This document shows, one piece after another, positions 1 to 6,899 of a DNA stretch of 9,168 nucleotides (the first letter of the stretch is position 1; each line of letters begins with the position of its first letter). The notes under the pieces were generated by a model. The model was not told where the DNA came from. It did not search any database and saw only the letters and a program-made list of their open reading frames with translations. The position numbers were made by a program, and so were the translations under genes. Source of the stretch: Oscillospiraceae bacterium (GTDB lineage: Bacteria; Bacillota; Clostridia; Oscillospirales; Oscillospiraceae); contig JAISKY010000107.1 of the NCBI GenBank assembly GCA_031260745.1, positions 1 to 9,168 of the forward strand. Direction: 5' to 3'.

Positions 1-350
1 TTGATACCGTTCCGTTCGCCGAACGCGTCAAGCAAGTCCAGCAATTCCTCGACAGCCTGAACATCACCGGCGAAGTGAGTAACCTTATACAAACCGTCAA
101 TAAAAATGTGAGTAATGTCGTAGTTGCCGGAATAAAGCCCGCTGATGAAGCCTTTTAGGAACTCCGGACTGCCGAACGAGTAATCGGACGCGGAAACAAG
201 CCGCGCTCCGCTGGGTATGTCGTAAGTCAGCTTGCGGTCCTTCTCAATACAAATAACGCTGCCGTTTTCAACGTCCAACGCTTTGTGAACAAGCTCAATA
301 AGCTGCTTAGTCTTGCCGGAGCCTTTCAGCCCCATAATAACTTTAACCAT
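1..350 (-). CDS. Small P-loop NTPase of unknown function, N-terminal part (runs off the left edge)
   Basis: About 116 residues are visible and the C-terminus lies beyond the window. The ATG at 350-348 follows GGAGG (365-361) with a 10-nt gap, so the start is well supported. A Walker A motif, GLKGSGKT, sits at about residues 7-14, right at the N-terminus. A hydrophobic strand ending in aspartate, HIFIDGL, at about residues 88-94 fits a Walker B motif. Together they indicate a soluble nucleotide-binding protein whose fold starts at residue 1. The remaining sequence does not match an enzyme I can name. It resembles short ATP-binding proteins of unknown role in Clostridia, but that is recollection and was not searched. 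It is transcribed divergently from the SLH-protein gene and has its own promoter, so no operon partner can be seen. Confidence is high that it is a gene and low for any specific role. Confidence 0.85.
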   Translation of the reverse strand, partial: MVKVIMGLKGSGKTKQLIELVHKALDVENGSVICIEKDRKLTYDIPSGARLVSASDYSFGSPEFLKGFISGLYSGNYDITHIFIDGLYKVTHFAGDVQAVEELLDLLDAFGERNGI

Positions 351-387
351 AAGCGATTATCCTCCGTTTGTTTGTGTTTATGCGTTA

Positions 388-416
388 AGTATAACACAAC
401 GCGCGTCAAATTGCAA
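388..416 (-). promoter_or_regulatory. Sigma-A-type promoter for the leftward P-loop gene
   Basis: Read on the minus strand, TTGCAA (416-411, 4/6 to the -35 consensus) is followed after exactly 17 bases by TATACT (393-388, 5/6 to the -10 consensus). Transcription would start near 381, giving a leader of about 30 nt that contains the GGAGG at 365-361. Spacing and position fit a housekeeping promoter; no mapping data are available. Confidence 0.6.
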
Positions 417-449
417 GAGCGAATTTATCAAAGAGTGTTCCTATTAAGA

Positions 450-476
450 TGTAATATTTCGGCGTTCAATGTTACA
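450..476. promoter_or_regulatory. Imperfect inverted repeat, candidate operator in the divergent intergenic region
   Basis: TGTAATATT (450-458) and AATGTTACA (468-476) are reverse complements at 8 of 9 positions, separated by 9 bases. The site lies between the two divergent promoters, 26 bases upstream of the rightward -35 box. Its size and symmetry suit a dimeric transcription factor, but no regulator family is identified. A second short inverted repeat, ATTTCA-N5-TGAAAT (482-498), lies between this site and the rightward -35 box. Confidence 0.3.
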
Positions 477-502
477 ATATTATTTCATTTGCTGAAATTG
501 TA

Positions 503-531
503 TTGACAACGGAGCAAAAGTTTGGTAAACT
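503..531 (+). promoter_or_regulatory. Sigma-A-type promoter for the SLH-protein gene
   Basis: A perfect TTGACA -35 box (503-508) is followed by a 17-base spacer and TAAACT (526-531, 4/6 to TATAAT). The upstream sequence is A/T-rich and could act as an UP element. Transcription would begin near 538, leaving a leader of about 95 nt before the ATG at 634. The leader carries an AGGAGG ribosome binding site at 618-623. A consensus -35 box with a good ribosome binding site fits an abundantly made surface protein. Confidence 0.65.
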
Positions 532-633
532 GCAGGAGAAATAAGCCGCGAGAAGCGAATCGCCACTATTAGACAACTTGCCTGTATTGCCGAACGCGTT
601 TCGCGAGCAAAACAAACAGGAGGAAACACACAC

Positions 634-3600
634 ATGAGTAAGACAAAGCGTCTACTCGCGCTAATCCTCGCGCTGGCGACCGTGCTTGTGATGTTCACAG
701 GCGTTACCGCGTTCGCTGAGGAGGACGCAGAGGACACCGAACCCGCAATAGAACTTGACGAGTTTGCGGGAGTGCCTAAGGATACGGAGGACTATGAAGC
801 CATTACGGTACTTCACGCCGCCGGAATCATTGACGGCCGCGACGATGGTACATACCATCCGGCCGACAAAATCACCCGCGCAGAGGCCGCGAAACTGATT
901 GCGTATGCCGCGCTAAGCGCGGCGGTCGCGAAAAGACTGCCCACAAACGCGGGAACTACGTTTACCGACATCGACGCGGCGAACCAGTTCGCGTCAGGCG
1001 CGATTGCGTACCTGACACAAGAAGGCGCGCTTCACGGCACGAACTACGAGCAAACTCTGTTTAGCCCCGGCGATGACATTACCGGCGCCGAAGCTATGAA
1101 GATTCTGCTTGGCGTACTTGGCTACGGAGCAAATGACGAGTTCGTTGGAACATTGTGGGATACCAACGCGATTACCCACGCCGCGGTTCTCGGACTTAGC
1201 AAAGGCGTAGAAACCGAGTACAGCGCGCCCGCGACCCGTAAGGACGTTGCGCGCTACATCTTCAACGCGCTGACGATTCAGCGTGTGTATTTCGACGACG
1301 TTACGCACACATACGTAACCGGAGCAGTATGGGGCGAAAGAGTAATTACTGCATATTCTTGGCAAGCTTCATATGGTTACCGCGACACGCAGACCCAAGT
1401 TTACAGCGCGACTGGGTTCTCTGCGCTGTCTAATGCTGGGTACACAAAAACCGGCGGAGTGGCTGTTGTGACTATGGTCACCGGTTATCTTGATCCGGAC
1501 AGCGGTGACTATATCCCCTTAGCTGGTGCTTTAGCAGCGGCGGTTGCGGCAGAAGTTAAGACAATCGTCACGCTTTATGTGGCTGACGGCAAAAACGACG
1601 ACATCAACGGTGACGGAGTCGTTAACGACGATGACCAAAGAATAACGGGATATGCGCCGGTCTCCTATCAGACTACGCAGACGTATCGCGTTAGCGCTCC
1701 GCGTCTTAATTCGCTGATGCAAATCAACGGACTTAGCCGCGTACAGCTTGAAAGCGAAACGAGAACTCGTAACGACGTAGGCGAACTTGTTACTCCTCTT
1801 GGTTATCTGTACTATCGTTGGGAAAAGGCAGTTAACGGCGAGGGAATCACAGAGTGGGCTAAAGACGTTGCGAACGAAAAAGTTCTCGGAGAGTTCGTAG
1901 TCAACCCCGACAGGACGAACGCGGCGGGACCGTTCCTACTCACCTACGAAGGTATTCCTGTCGTAAACCCCAAAACTTACGCGCCGCTTACCGAAAAGAC
2001 ATTTGTCAACGGCGCGATATTCAATCCGGATGCGGGAATCTACGCGTTAGCGGGACTGACCGGACTGAAAGTAGTTGTACTTGACCAACGCCTTAGCGGC
2101 GAGGGTGTGTACAACCCGATTACCGGAAACATCATCTATGAAGGTAAAACTCTGAACGACTACGACACGTGGGAGTTCGACAATTCGGCAGATAAGTTTG
2201 TCGCTTACTTTGAAATCTACGGTGAGGTATCGAAGATTAAGACCGCGTATGGTATGACGACTTATACCCTCGACGTCAGCGATTACGCGACATTGGCCGT
2301 AAATACCGCTACCGCGTTCACGAAAGACGAACTAAGTTACATTGGCGCGGCGGGATTGTTCTCTAAGGACGATAAAGTACGCATTATTCCTCAACTTGAG
2401 ATGAACAATATCACCGATCGCTTAGACGACCAATACTATACGAATGGAATGTGGGTTGCGGGTAACGTAATCCGCGTGGAAAAAGCGGAAGTAGTATCCT
2501 CGAAAGTATCGAGATACGGCTATACCGCGCCCAATTACACGCAGGACTTCTGGAATGCCGGATCAAGCAAATACAACCACGTACTGCTTACGACAGAGAA
2601 AACCGATAAGACGTGGATTAACTTTGCGTACAACGGATTCCTCGCATATTATCAGTTTGGTAACACTAAGAGTGTAAAGAAACTGGTGCTTGACGAATTT
2701 GGATATGTTATCAAGGGTCTGGAAGAAACAGATGTCGGTAACTTCGGTATCATTACGAGCATCTCGTATACTTCACAGACGAATTGGGACTTTGACGGAA
2801 CATTGGGAATCCTCAAAGGCGACACTGTTGAACTGGACGGCGCAAGTCTCTGGAAATACACGTCGCTGACTGACCCGACGAACCTGTGGAACAGGTATTT
2901 GGATAAACTGAACGCGAAAGTCGGTATTGCCGTCGAATATGACGGAGCCGATATGATTCGTCTGCCTGTCAGCGGACCGTCTCCGGTCATTACGAAGGGC
3001 AAAATCCCGGCGGCTGTTAACTCGCTTACCGAGATTGGAGACGGAGCGTTCTGGGTACGCTTTGAGTTAGGCATGACCGGTATTGTAGGGACACCAGCTG
3101 CAACTAAGGCCGCTTTCGCCTCTGACCTGTATGTAGACGACGAAATCTGGTACTTCGTAGACGCGGCGACCGGCGAACTGATTGGCGCGGCAGCGTGGGC
3201 ATACAATACGAACTCGCTCTTTGACGCTACCCCGTACGCATATGAAGTCTACTACACCGATACGCAGCGTTATCTGACGCTTGGCAATGGCGACGTCTAC
3301 ACAATCGGCGCGAGTGAAGGACTGACTATAACCGGGCAACTGTCGATTTCAGGTGACGCAGAACTGGACATTCTCGGTGACCTGACGATAACCAAGGGCG
3401 CTGTAGTTGACCTTACCGGAGCGGACATTGGCGGATTTGCCGCGAATACAGTTGGCGCGATAGGCGCAACCGGACTGACTGTGACTACAGAGGCTGATTT
3501 GATTTCCGACTTGTTTGACGCTCTTGGCATGGAAGTTGGCGCGAGTTTGAAGCTGACTGTTGAACAACTGGAAGAAACATTAGGCTCAAACGATTATTTC

Positions 3601-4104
3601 AACGCTGACGCGGGTGTTGTTACGTTCACGAAAACAACAGCCGGAAACGCTTACTCAACGCCGACCGTAACAGGCAACGCTTCGGGCGCGTATCATACGC
3701 TGAAAACAACGCTAGTAGCGGCTGACTATGCCGTAGCAGCCATAACGAATGTGACTGCGACAAACGCTGTAGCTACTAAAGAAGTAGATTTGGATGCCAC
3801 GCTTATTCCGGCGTTGCTAAACACTGGTCTTAATGCTACTGATGCGGGCATTACTACCACAGTGATTGCTTGGGTATATAAGCCCACAGCAATAGACGAG
3901 GACGCAGCCGGATTTGCTTCTGGTACTCCCGTTGATGGAATCTCGACAATTAGCGATACTGGAACGCTTAGTGCTCTAGGTGGAACCACTGACGAATGGT
4001 TCTCCGTTCGTGTAACATACACAGTGAACAGTGTGCCGGGTGGAAGTGCTACGACATTGTATGCCTACGGCAGTACAACTGTACTGGAAAGTGTAACTGT
4101 GTAA
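634..4104 (+). CDS. Secreted SLH-domain surface protein with a single dockerin-like calcium loop
   Basis: This is a 1156-residue extracellular protein that probably binds the cell wall non-covalently. The ATG lies 10 nt after AGGAGG (618-623). Residues 1-28 form a signal peptide (basic SKTKR, hydrophobic core, cleavage after AFA). SLH domains follow at about 43-97 (AGIIDGRDDGTYHPADKITR is typical) and 108-165, with a weaker third at about 171-214. SLH domains usually bind pyruvylated secondary cell-wall polymer. Residues 323-334 (DINGDGVVNDDD) match one EF-hand/dockerin calcium loop, with D323, N325, D327, N331 and D334 in the ligand positions. Residues about 350-880 are unrecognised. Residues 888-940 have short alternating strands resembling a beta-solenoid, and 1000-1156 is Thr/Ala/Val-rich and Ig-like in character. 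No catalytic domain or sortase signal is visible. Surface-layer or adhesin roles are plausible but unproven. It appears monocistronic, with its own promoter and terminator. Confidence 0.9.
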   Translation: MSKTKRLLALILALATVLVMFTGVTAFAEEDAEDTEPAIELDEFAGVPKDTEDYEAITVLHAAGIIDGRDDGTYHPADKITRAEAAKLIAYAALSAAVAKRLPTNAGTTFTDIDAANQFASGAIAYLTQEGALHGTNYEQTLFSPGDDITGAEAMKILLGVLGYGANDEFVGTLWDTNAITHAAVLGLSKGVETEYSAPATRKDVARYIFNALTIQRVYFDDVTHTYVTGAVWGERVITAYSWQASYGYRDTQTQVYSATGFSALSNAGYTKTGGVAVVTMVTGYLDPDSGDYIPLAGALAAAVAAEVKTIVTLYVADGKNDDINGDGVVNDDDQRITGYAPVSYQTTQTYRVSAPRLNSLMQINGLSRVQLESETRTRNDVGELVTPLGYLYYRWEKAVNGEGITEWAKDVANEKVLGEFVVNPDRTNAAGPFLLTYEGIPVVNPKTYAPLTEKTFVNGAIFNPDAGIYALAGLTGLKVVVLDQRLSGEGVYNPITGNIIYEGKTLNDYDTWEFDNSADKFVAYFEIYGEVSKIKTAYGMTTYTLDVSDYATLAVNTATAFTKDELSYIGAAGLFSKDDKVRIIPQLEMNNITDRLDDQYYTNGMWVAGNVIRVEKAEVVSSKVSRYGYTAPNYTQDFWNAGSSKYNHVLLTTEKTDKTWINFAYNGFLAYYQFGNTKSVKKLVLDEFGYVIKGLEETDVGNFGIITSISYTSQTNWDFDGTLGILKGDTVELDGASLWKYTSLTDPTNLWNRYLDKLNAKVGIAVEYDGADMIRLPVSGPSPVITKGKIPAAVNSLTEIGDGAFWVRFELGMTGIVGTPAATKAAFASDLYVDDEIWYFVDAATGELIGAAAWAYNTNSLFDATPYAYEVYYTDTQRYLTLGNGDVYTIGASEGLTITGQLSISGDAELDILGDLTITKGAVVDLTGADIGGFAANTVGAIGATGLTVTTEADLISDLFDALGMEVGASLKLTVEQLEETLGSNDYFNADAGVVTFTKTTAGNAYSTPTVTGNASGAYHTLKTTLVAADYAVAAITNVTATNAVATKEVDLDATLIPALLNTGLNATDAGITTTVIAWVYKPTAIDEDAAGFASGTPVDGISTISDTGTLSALGGTTDEWFSVRVTYTVNSVPGGSATTLYAYGSTTVLESVTV

Positions 4105-4139
4105 TCTCACGCGCAACGCAAAAACTGAACATACGCACA

Positions 4140-4163
4140 CAAAAGCCCCTTCGGGGGCTTTTG
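4140..4163 (+). terminator. Rho-independent terminator with a UUCG tetraloop
   Basis: AAAAGCCCC (4141-4149), loop TTCG (4150-4153) and GGGGCTTTT (4154-4162) form a perfect 9-bp stem, extended by a C-G pair at 4140/4163. The A-tract/T-tract arrangement also makes it usable from the opposite strand. It lies 36 nt after the stop codon of the SLH-protein gene. Outside it, GCAACGC (4113-4119) and GCGTTGC (4163-4169) form a further inverted repeat. Confidence 0.9.
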
Positions 4164-4170
4164 CGTTGCT

Positions 4171-4300
4171 CCCGCAGTCGGTGACTCCCCCCTACCCCCC
4201 CTCAAAGAGGGGGGCTTTCCTTGGCCCCCTCTCCGAGGGGGCTGTCGCCCGCGGGCGACTGGGGGAGTTTGCGGCGACTGGGGGGAGTCGTCGCCGTCGT
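4171..4300. repeat. Palindromic intergenic repeat: three tandem hairpins within an outer inverted repeat
   Basis: The outer arms are GACTCCCCCC (4183-4192) and GGGGGGAGTC (4280-4289). Inside are three hairpins: CCCCCCTC-AAA-GAGGGGGG (4196-4214), GCCCCCTC-TCC-GAGGGGGC (4224-4242), and the perfect 16-bp palindrome GTCGCCCGCGGGCGAC (4244-4259). A near-duplicate follows: GCGACTGGGGGAGT (4255-4268) and GCGACTGGGGGGAGT (4274-4288). The extreme C/G runs differ from the neighbouring genes. This is the form of a dispersed, non-coding palindromic element; I recall similar ones in intergenic regions of Clostridia, but copy number in this genome cannot be seen. Exact outer boundaries are uncertain. Confidence 0.75.
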
Positions 4301-4316
4301 GGTGAGTGTTCGCAAA

Positions 4317-4342
4317 ATTTCGCTTGACAACGCGGGCGAAAT
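4317..4342. promoter_or_regulatory. Inverted repeat around the -35 box of the operon promoter, candidate operator
   Basis: ATTTCGC (4317-4323) and GCGAAAT (4336-4342) are perfect 7-bp reverse complements separated by 12 bases. The spacer contains the TTGACA -35 box, so a bound dimer would block RNA polymerase directly. Several 7-bp repeats of this spacing are expected by chance in 9 kb, so the case rests on the position. It does not look like a typical A/T-rich Fur box. Confidence 0.35.
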
Positions 4343-4352
4343 GGGTTATAAT
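4324..4352 (+). promoter_or_regulatory. Perfect-consensus sigma-A promoter of the transporter operon
   Basis: TTGACA (4324-4329) and TATAAT (4347-4352) are both 6/6 matches, separated by exactly 17 bases. The usual start point about 7 nt after the -10 box falls on 4359, the A of the methyltransferase ATG. The transcript would therefore be leaderless, and no 5' riboswitch could be present. Confidence 0.85.
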
Positions 4353-4358
4353 TGCGGT

Positions 4359-5081
4359 ATGAAGGACATAGACTACTTTGGCAATCTGTGGCAATCTCGT
4401 AAGGGCGTATCTCCGGGACATTCTCCGGAGCTTTGGGATTCTCGCGCCGAGGAATGGATTGCGGAACTCGGCGAGGACGGACTTGGCAAACCGACAATGC
4501 AGCTTAGAGTTCGAGCGGCGGTCGGGTATCTCGTCAATCGCGGTCTTGTCGGAGCGGACACCTCCATAATCGACATCGGGTGCGGTCCCGGATTGTTCGT
4601 ACTGGAGTTCGCGAAGTACGCGAAGCGAGTAGTCGGACTGGATTATTCGCCCAAATTCGCGGAGTACGGCAGGAAACTCGCGGAGCTTCGCGGGTTAACC
4701 AACGCGGAGTTCCTCGTGGAGGACTTCGACACGTTGGATTTGGACTCGGCAAAGCTCGCGGGAGCGTTCGATTTGGCGTTCTCGTCAATATCGCCGGCGG
4801 TAAGCAGTCCGTCTAAAATGGAAAAGTTTATGCGGTTAAGCCGTTCGTGGTGCAATAACATCTCGTTCGCGAAAGTAACGGACAATCCGGAGATTTCCAA
4901 GCGTTCCGGCCGCGACGGTACGGGGTTTTACAGTCTGTTCAATATACTGTGGCTTTCCGGCTACTACCCCGAAACATACTACTATGACGAATCCCGTCCG
5001 GGCAGTATTTGCCGTTACGGTTCGATTTTGTGGGACGTCAGCCAGAAAGATAGCCGAACAAATGAAGAAAACTCATTATAG
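4359..5081 (+). CDS. Class I SAM-dependent methyltransferase, first gene of the transporter operon
   Basis: This 240-residue cytosolic protein probably transfers a methyl group from S-adenosylmethionine to an unidentified acceptor. Motif I is clear at residues 71-80 (IDIGCGPGLF), the ribose-binding acidic residue is D95 in VVGLDYS, and FDLAFSSIS (137-145) ends the next core strand. The stretch SPAVSSPSKMEKFMRLSR (145-162) recalls a methyltransferase group that I remember beside FecCD transporters; no search was possible. The ATG at 4359 is chosen because it is where the perfect upstream promoter should start transcription. The frame is open upstream to 4221, but earlier ATGs (4341, 4221) would place the promoter and the palindromic repeat inside the gene and have no ribosome binding site. 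It overlaps the permease gene by 20 nt. The acceptor might be the transported chelate, a corrinoid or a related metabolite. Confidence 0.85.
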   Translation: MKDIDYFGNLWQSRKGVSPGHSPELWDSRAEEWIAELGEDGLGKPTMQLRVRAAVGYLVNRGLVGADTSIIDIGCGPGLFVLEFAKYAKRVVGLDYSPKFAEYGRKLAELRGLTNAEFLVEDFDTLDLDSAKLAGAFDLAFSSISPAVSSPSKMEKFMRLSRSWCNNISFAKVTDNPEISKRSGRDGTGFYSLFNILWLSGYYPETYYYDESRPGSICRYGSILWDVSQKDSRTNEENSL

Positions 5082-6060
5082 CTCGATTGTCGTTGGGCTG
5101 GGCGTGTTATTGTGCCTGGCGTTTGTTGTTTCGGTAACACTCGGACGCTTTCCGATAACACTTAGGCAATTACTGAACGCGCTGTTCTTCGCTCGCTCGG
5201 AAGTCAGCGACCAACTAAAAGCGATTTTGTTCAACGTACGGCTGCCGCGAATACTTTTGTCGTGTATGGTGGGGTGTTCGCTGTCCGCAGCGGGCGCGTC
5301 GTATCAGGGCGTATTCCAAAACCCGATGGCCGCGCCGGACATACTCGGAGCGTCCAGCGGAGCGGCAACCGGAGCGGCGTTAGCGATATTACTGGAGCTT
5401 CCCGGTCAGATGGTAATGCTGTTCGCGTTCGTATTCAGTTTGGGAACAATCGCGCTGGTAATGCTCGTAAGCCGCTTCGCGAGGGGCGAGAAACTGCTTG
5501 GGATAATCCTCGCGGGTATAATGATAAGTTCGCTGACGGGCGCGGTAACGTCGTATATTAAGCTCGTAGCCGACCCAAACAACATTTTGCCGGAGATTAC
5601 GTACTGGCTGATGGGCTCGCTCGCGAAAACAATGCCGCGCGACGTAATATTCGCGGCGGTTCCGATGGCAATCGGGCTGATTCCGCTGGTATTTCTCCGG
5701 TGGCGCATAAATCTCCTGACGCTGTCGGATAACGAGGCTCGCACAATGGGCGTAAACGTCGGCGCAGTGCGCTTCACTGTAATAGTCTGCGCTACGCTGA
5801 TAACGGCGGCAAGCGTAAGCGTAAGCGGACTGATTGGCTGGGTAGGTTTGGTAGTTCCGCACTTGTTAAGGCGGCTTGTCGGCAACAACTACCGTCACCT
5901 ATTACCCGCGTCGATGATTGGCGGAGCGTTATTCCTGCTGATTGTGGACGACATATCGCGCAATCTGCTGATTACGGAAATCCCGATTGGAATATTGACA
6001 AGCGTCGTTGGCGCTCCGTTCTTTTTGTGGCTTATCACCCGTAAAAAGGAGGTGGCGTAA
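5062..6060 (+). CDS. FecCD/BtuC-family ABC transporter permease
   Basis: This 332-residue polytopic membrane protein forms the translocation channel for an iron-siderophore, heme, cobalamin or similar metal-chelate importer; members normally act as homodimers. Family signatures are RLPR (60-63), GASYQGVFQNPMAAPDILG (78-96) with the following glycine-rich GASSGAATGAA, and GLVVPHLLRRLVG (262-274), which lies in the loop contacting the ATPase. About nine to ten hydrophobic segments are spread along the protein, and the length is normal for the family. The ATG at 5062 overlaps the end of the methyltransferase gene, so the two are probably translationally coupled; its ribosome binding site is weak (AGAAAGA). 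An upstream in-frame ATG at 4984 would add a non-hydrophobic extension and a longer overlap, so it was not used. It is the only permease gene in the operon. Confidence 0.95.
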   Translation: MKKTHYSSIVVGLGVLLCLAFVVSVTLGRFPITLRQLLNALFFARSEVSDQLKAILFNVRLPRILLSCMVGCSLSAAGASYQGVFQNPMAAPDILGASSGAATGAALAILLELPGQMVMLFAFVFSLGTIALVMLVSRFARGEKLLGIILAGIMISSLTGAVTSYIKLVADPNNILPEITYWLMGSLAKTMPRDVIFAAVPMAIGLIPLVFLRWRINLLTLSDNEARTMGVNVGAVRFTVIVCATLITAASVSVSGLIGWVGLVVPHLLRRLVGNNYRHLLPASMIGGALFLLIVDDISRNLLITEIPIGILTSVVGAPFFLWLITRKKEVA

Positions 6061-6061
6061 G

Positions 6062-6823
6062 TTGAACGACGCGAAATTTGACCGCGTTTCCGTGAGCGAC
6101 TTAACATTTTCATACGCGAAACACCTTGTACTCAATGGAGTTTCGTTCACCGCTTACGAGGGTGAAGTTTTAGCCGTACTCGGTCCGAACGGAGTCGGCA
6201 AATCTACGCTGTTCCACTGTCTGCTTGGTTTCCACAACCGCGAATTTGGCGGCGAGATAACAATTTGCGGTGAAAGCGTAAGACGTACCTCGCCGTCGGT
6301 TCTTGCAACGCGAGTCGCTTTTATCCCGCAGTCGCACGCTCCGACGTTTAACTACACGGTTCGCGATATGGTTCTAATGGGAACTACGGCGCAAGTCGGA
6401 GGTCTATCCGCGCCGGGCGCGGCTCAGATCGAGATAGCGGAGCGCGCGATAGAACGCGCGGGGGTAGCTCACCTCGCGGAGCGCGGTTATACCCAGATTT
6501 CAGGCGGGGAGCGTCAGCTTACGCTGGTCGCCAGAGCGATGGCGCAGCAAGCGAAGATACTCGTAATGGACGAGCCTACCGCAAACCTTGACTTCGGCAA
6601 TCAACTCCGAGTTATGACCCGAATAAAAGAACTTACCGCCGACGGTTACACCGTAATACTAAGCACTCACAGTCCCGACTTAGCAAAGCATTTCGCTACT
6701 CGGATACTCGCGATAAGCAACGGCAAAGTCGCCGCGCTGGGCGCTCCCGCCGACGTACTGGACGACGAGCTTATCTGCTCTCTGTACGGACTTACGCCGG
6801 AGGATTTGCTGCTCGTCAAATAG
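6062..6823 (+). CDS. ABC transporter ATP-binding protein of the FecE/BtuD type, TTG start
   Basis: This 253-residue cytosolic ATPase powers the adjacent permease. It has Walker A GPNGVGKST (41-49), Q-loop Q90 (FIPQSH), signature ISGGE (146-150, with Ile in place of the usual Leu), Walker B ILVMDEP (166-172, catalytic E171), D-loop NLD (175-177) and switch histidine H203 (STHSPD). The TTG start at 6062 is chosen because AAGGAGGT (6046-6053) lies 8 nt upstream, one base after the permease stop codon, and the first ATG of the frame (6008) lies well inside the permease gene. The ribosome binding site therefore sits inside the last permease codons. All nucleotide-binding residues are present, so the protein should be active. 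Two copies would assemble with the permease dimer. Confidence 0.95.
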   Translation: MNDAKFDRVSVSDLTFSYAKHLVLNGVSFTAYEGEVLAVLGPNGVGKSTLFHCLLGFHNREFGGEITICGESVRRTSPSVLATRVAFIPQSHAPTFNYTVRDMVLMGTTAQVGGLSAPGAAQIEIAERAIERAGVAHLAERGYTQISGGERQLTLVARAMAQQAKILVMDEPTANLDFGNQLRVMTRIKELTADGYTVILSTHSPDLAKHFATRILAISNGKVAALGAPADVLDDELICSLYGLTPEDLLLVK

Positions 6824-6899
6824 TCTGACGCGTAACCCAATTTTAATATTTTCCGCATATCGAATTATTTACTATAACAATTTGGAGGTATCACTACCA
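6824..6899 (+). other. A/T-rich intergenic gap between the ATPase and binding-protein genes
   Basis: This is the only sizeable gap inside the operon (76 nt). It contains GGAGGT (6884-6889), 10 nt before the next ATG. TATAAC at 6873-6878 resembles a -10 box, but the matching -35 position (6850-6855, TTTCCG) is poor and the start point would fall within the ribosome binding site. No terminator hairpin is seen, so read-through from upstream is expected. Confidence 0.5.

Noticed and set aside
285..506. 73-residue plus-strand frame across the divergent intergenic region
   Set aside because: It begins antisense to the P-loop gene, crosses both promoter regions, and has no protein-family character.
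2652..3206. 184-residue open frame on the minus strand inside the SLH-protein gene
   Set aside because: It is antisense to a clear secreted protein, serine/proline-rich without a recognisable motif, and has no convincing ribosome binding site. It is a by-product of the codon bias of the real gene.
4171..4300. CRISPR array
   Set aside because: The repeats are palindromic hairpins with no regular unit length and no unique spacers, and no cas genes are present.
4221..4358. 46-residue N-terminal extension of the methyltransferase
   Set aside because: The extension would be encoded by the palindromic repeat and the promoter itself, and no ribosome binding site precedes the ATGs at 4221 or 4341.
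4290..4358. Cobalamin or other riboswitch ahead of the transporter operon
   Set aside because: The promoter places the transcript start at the ATG, so there is no leader RNA, and no riboswitch core is visible upstream.
4107..4497. Two overlapping minus-strand frames of about 100 residues across the palindromic repeat
   Set aside because: Their Pro/Arg/Gly-rich translations come from the C/G runs of the repeat, and they run through the terminator and the operon promoter.
5389..5888. Two minus-strand frames of about 160 residues antisense to the permease gene
   Set aside because: The plus-strand frame encodes a typical FecCD permease; the antisense translations have no domain character or start signals.
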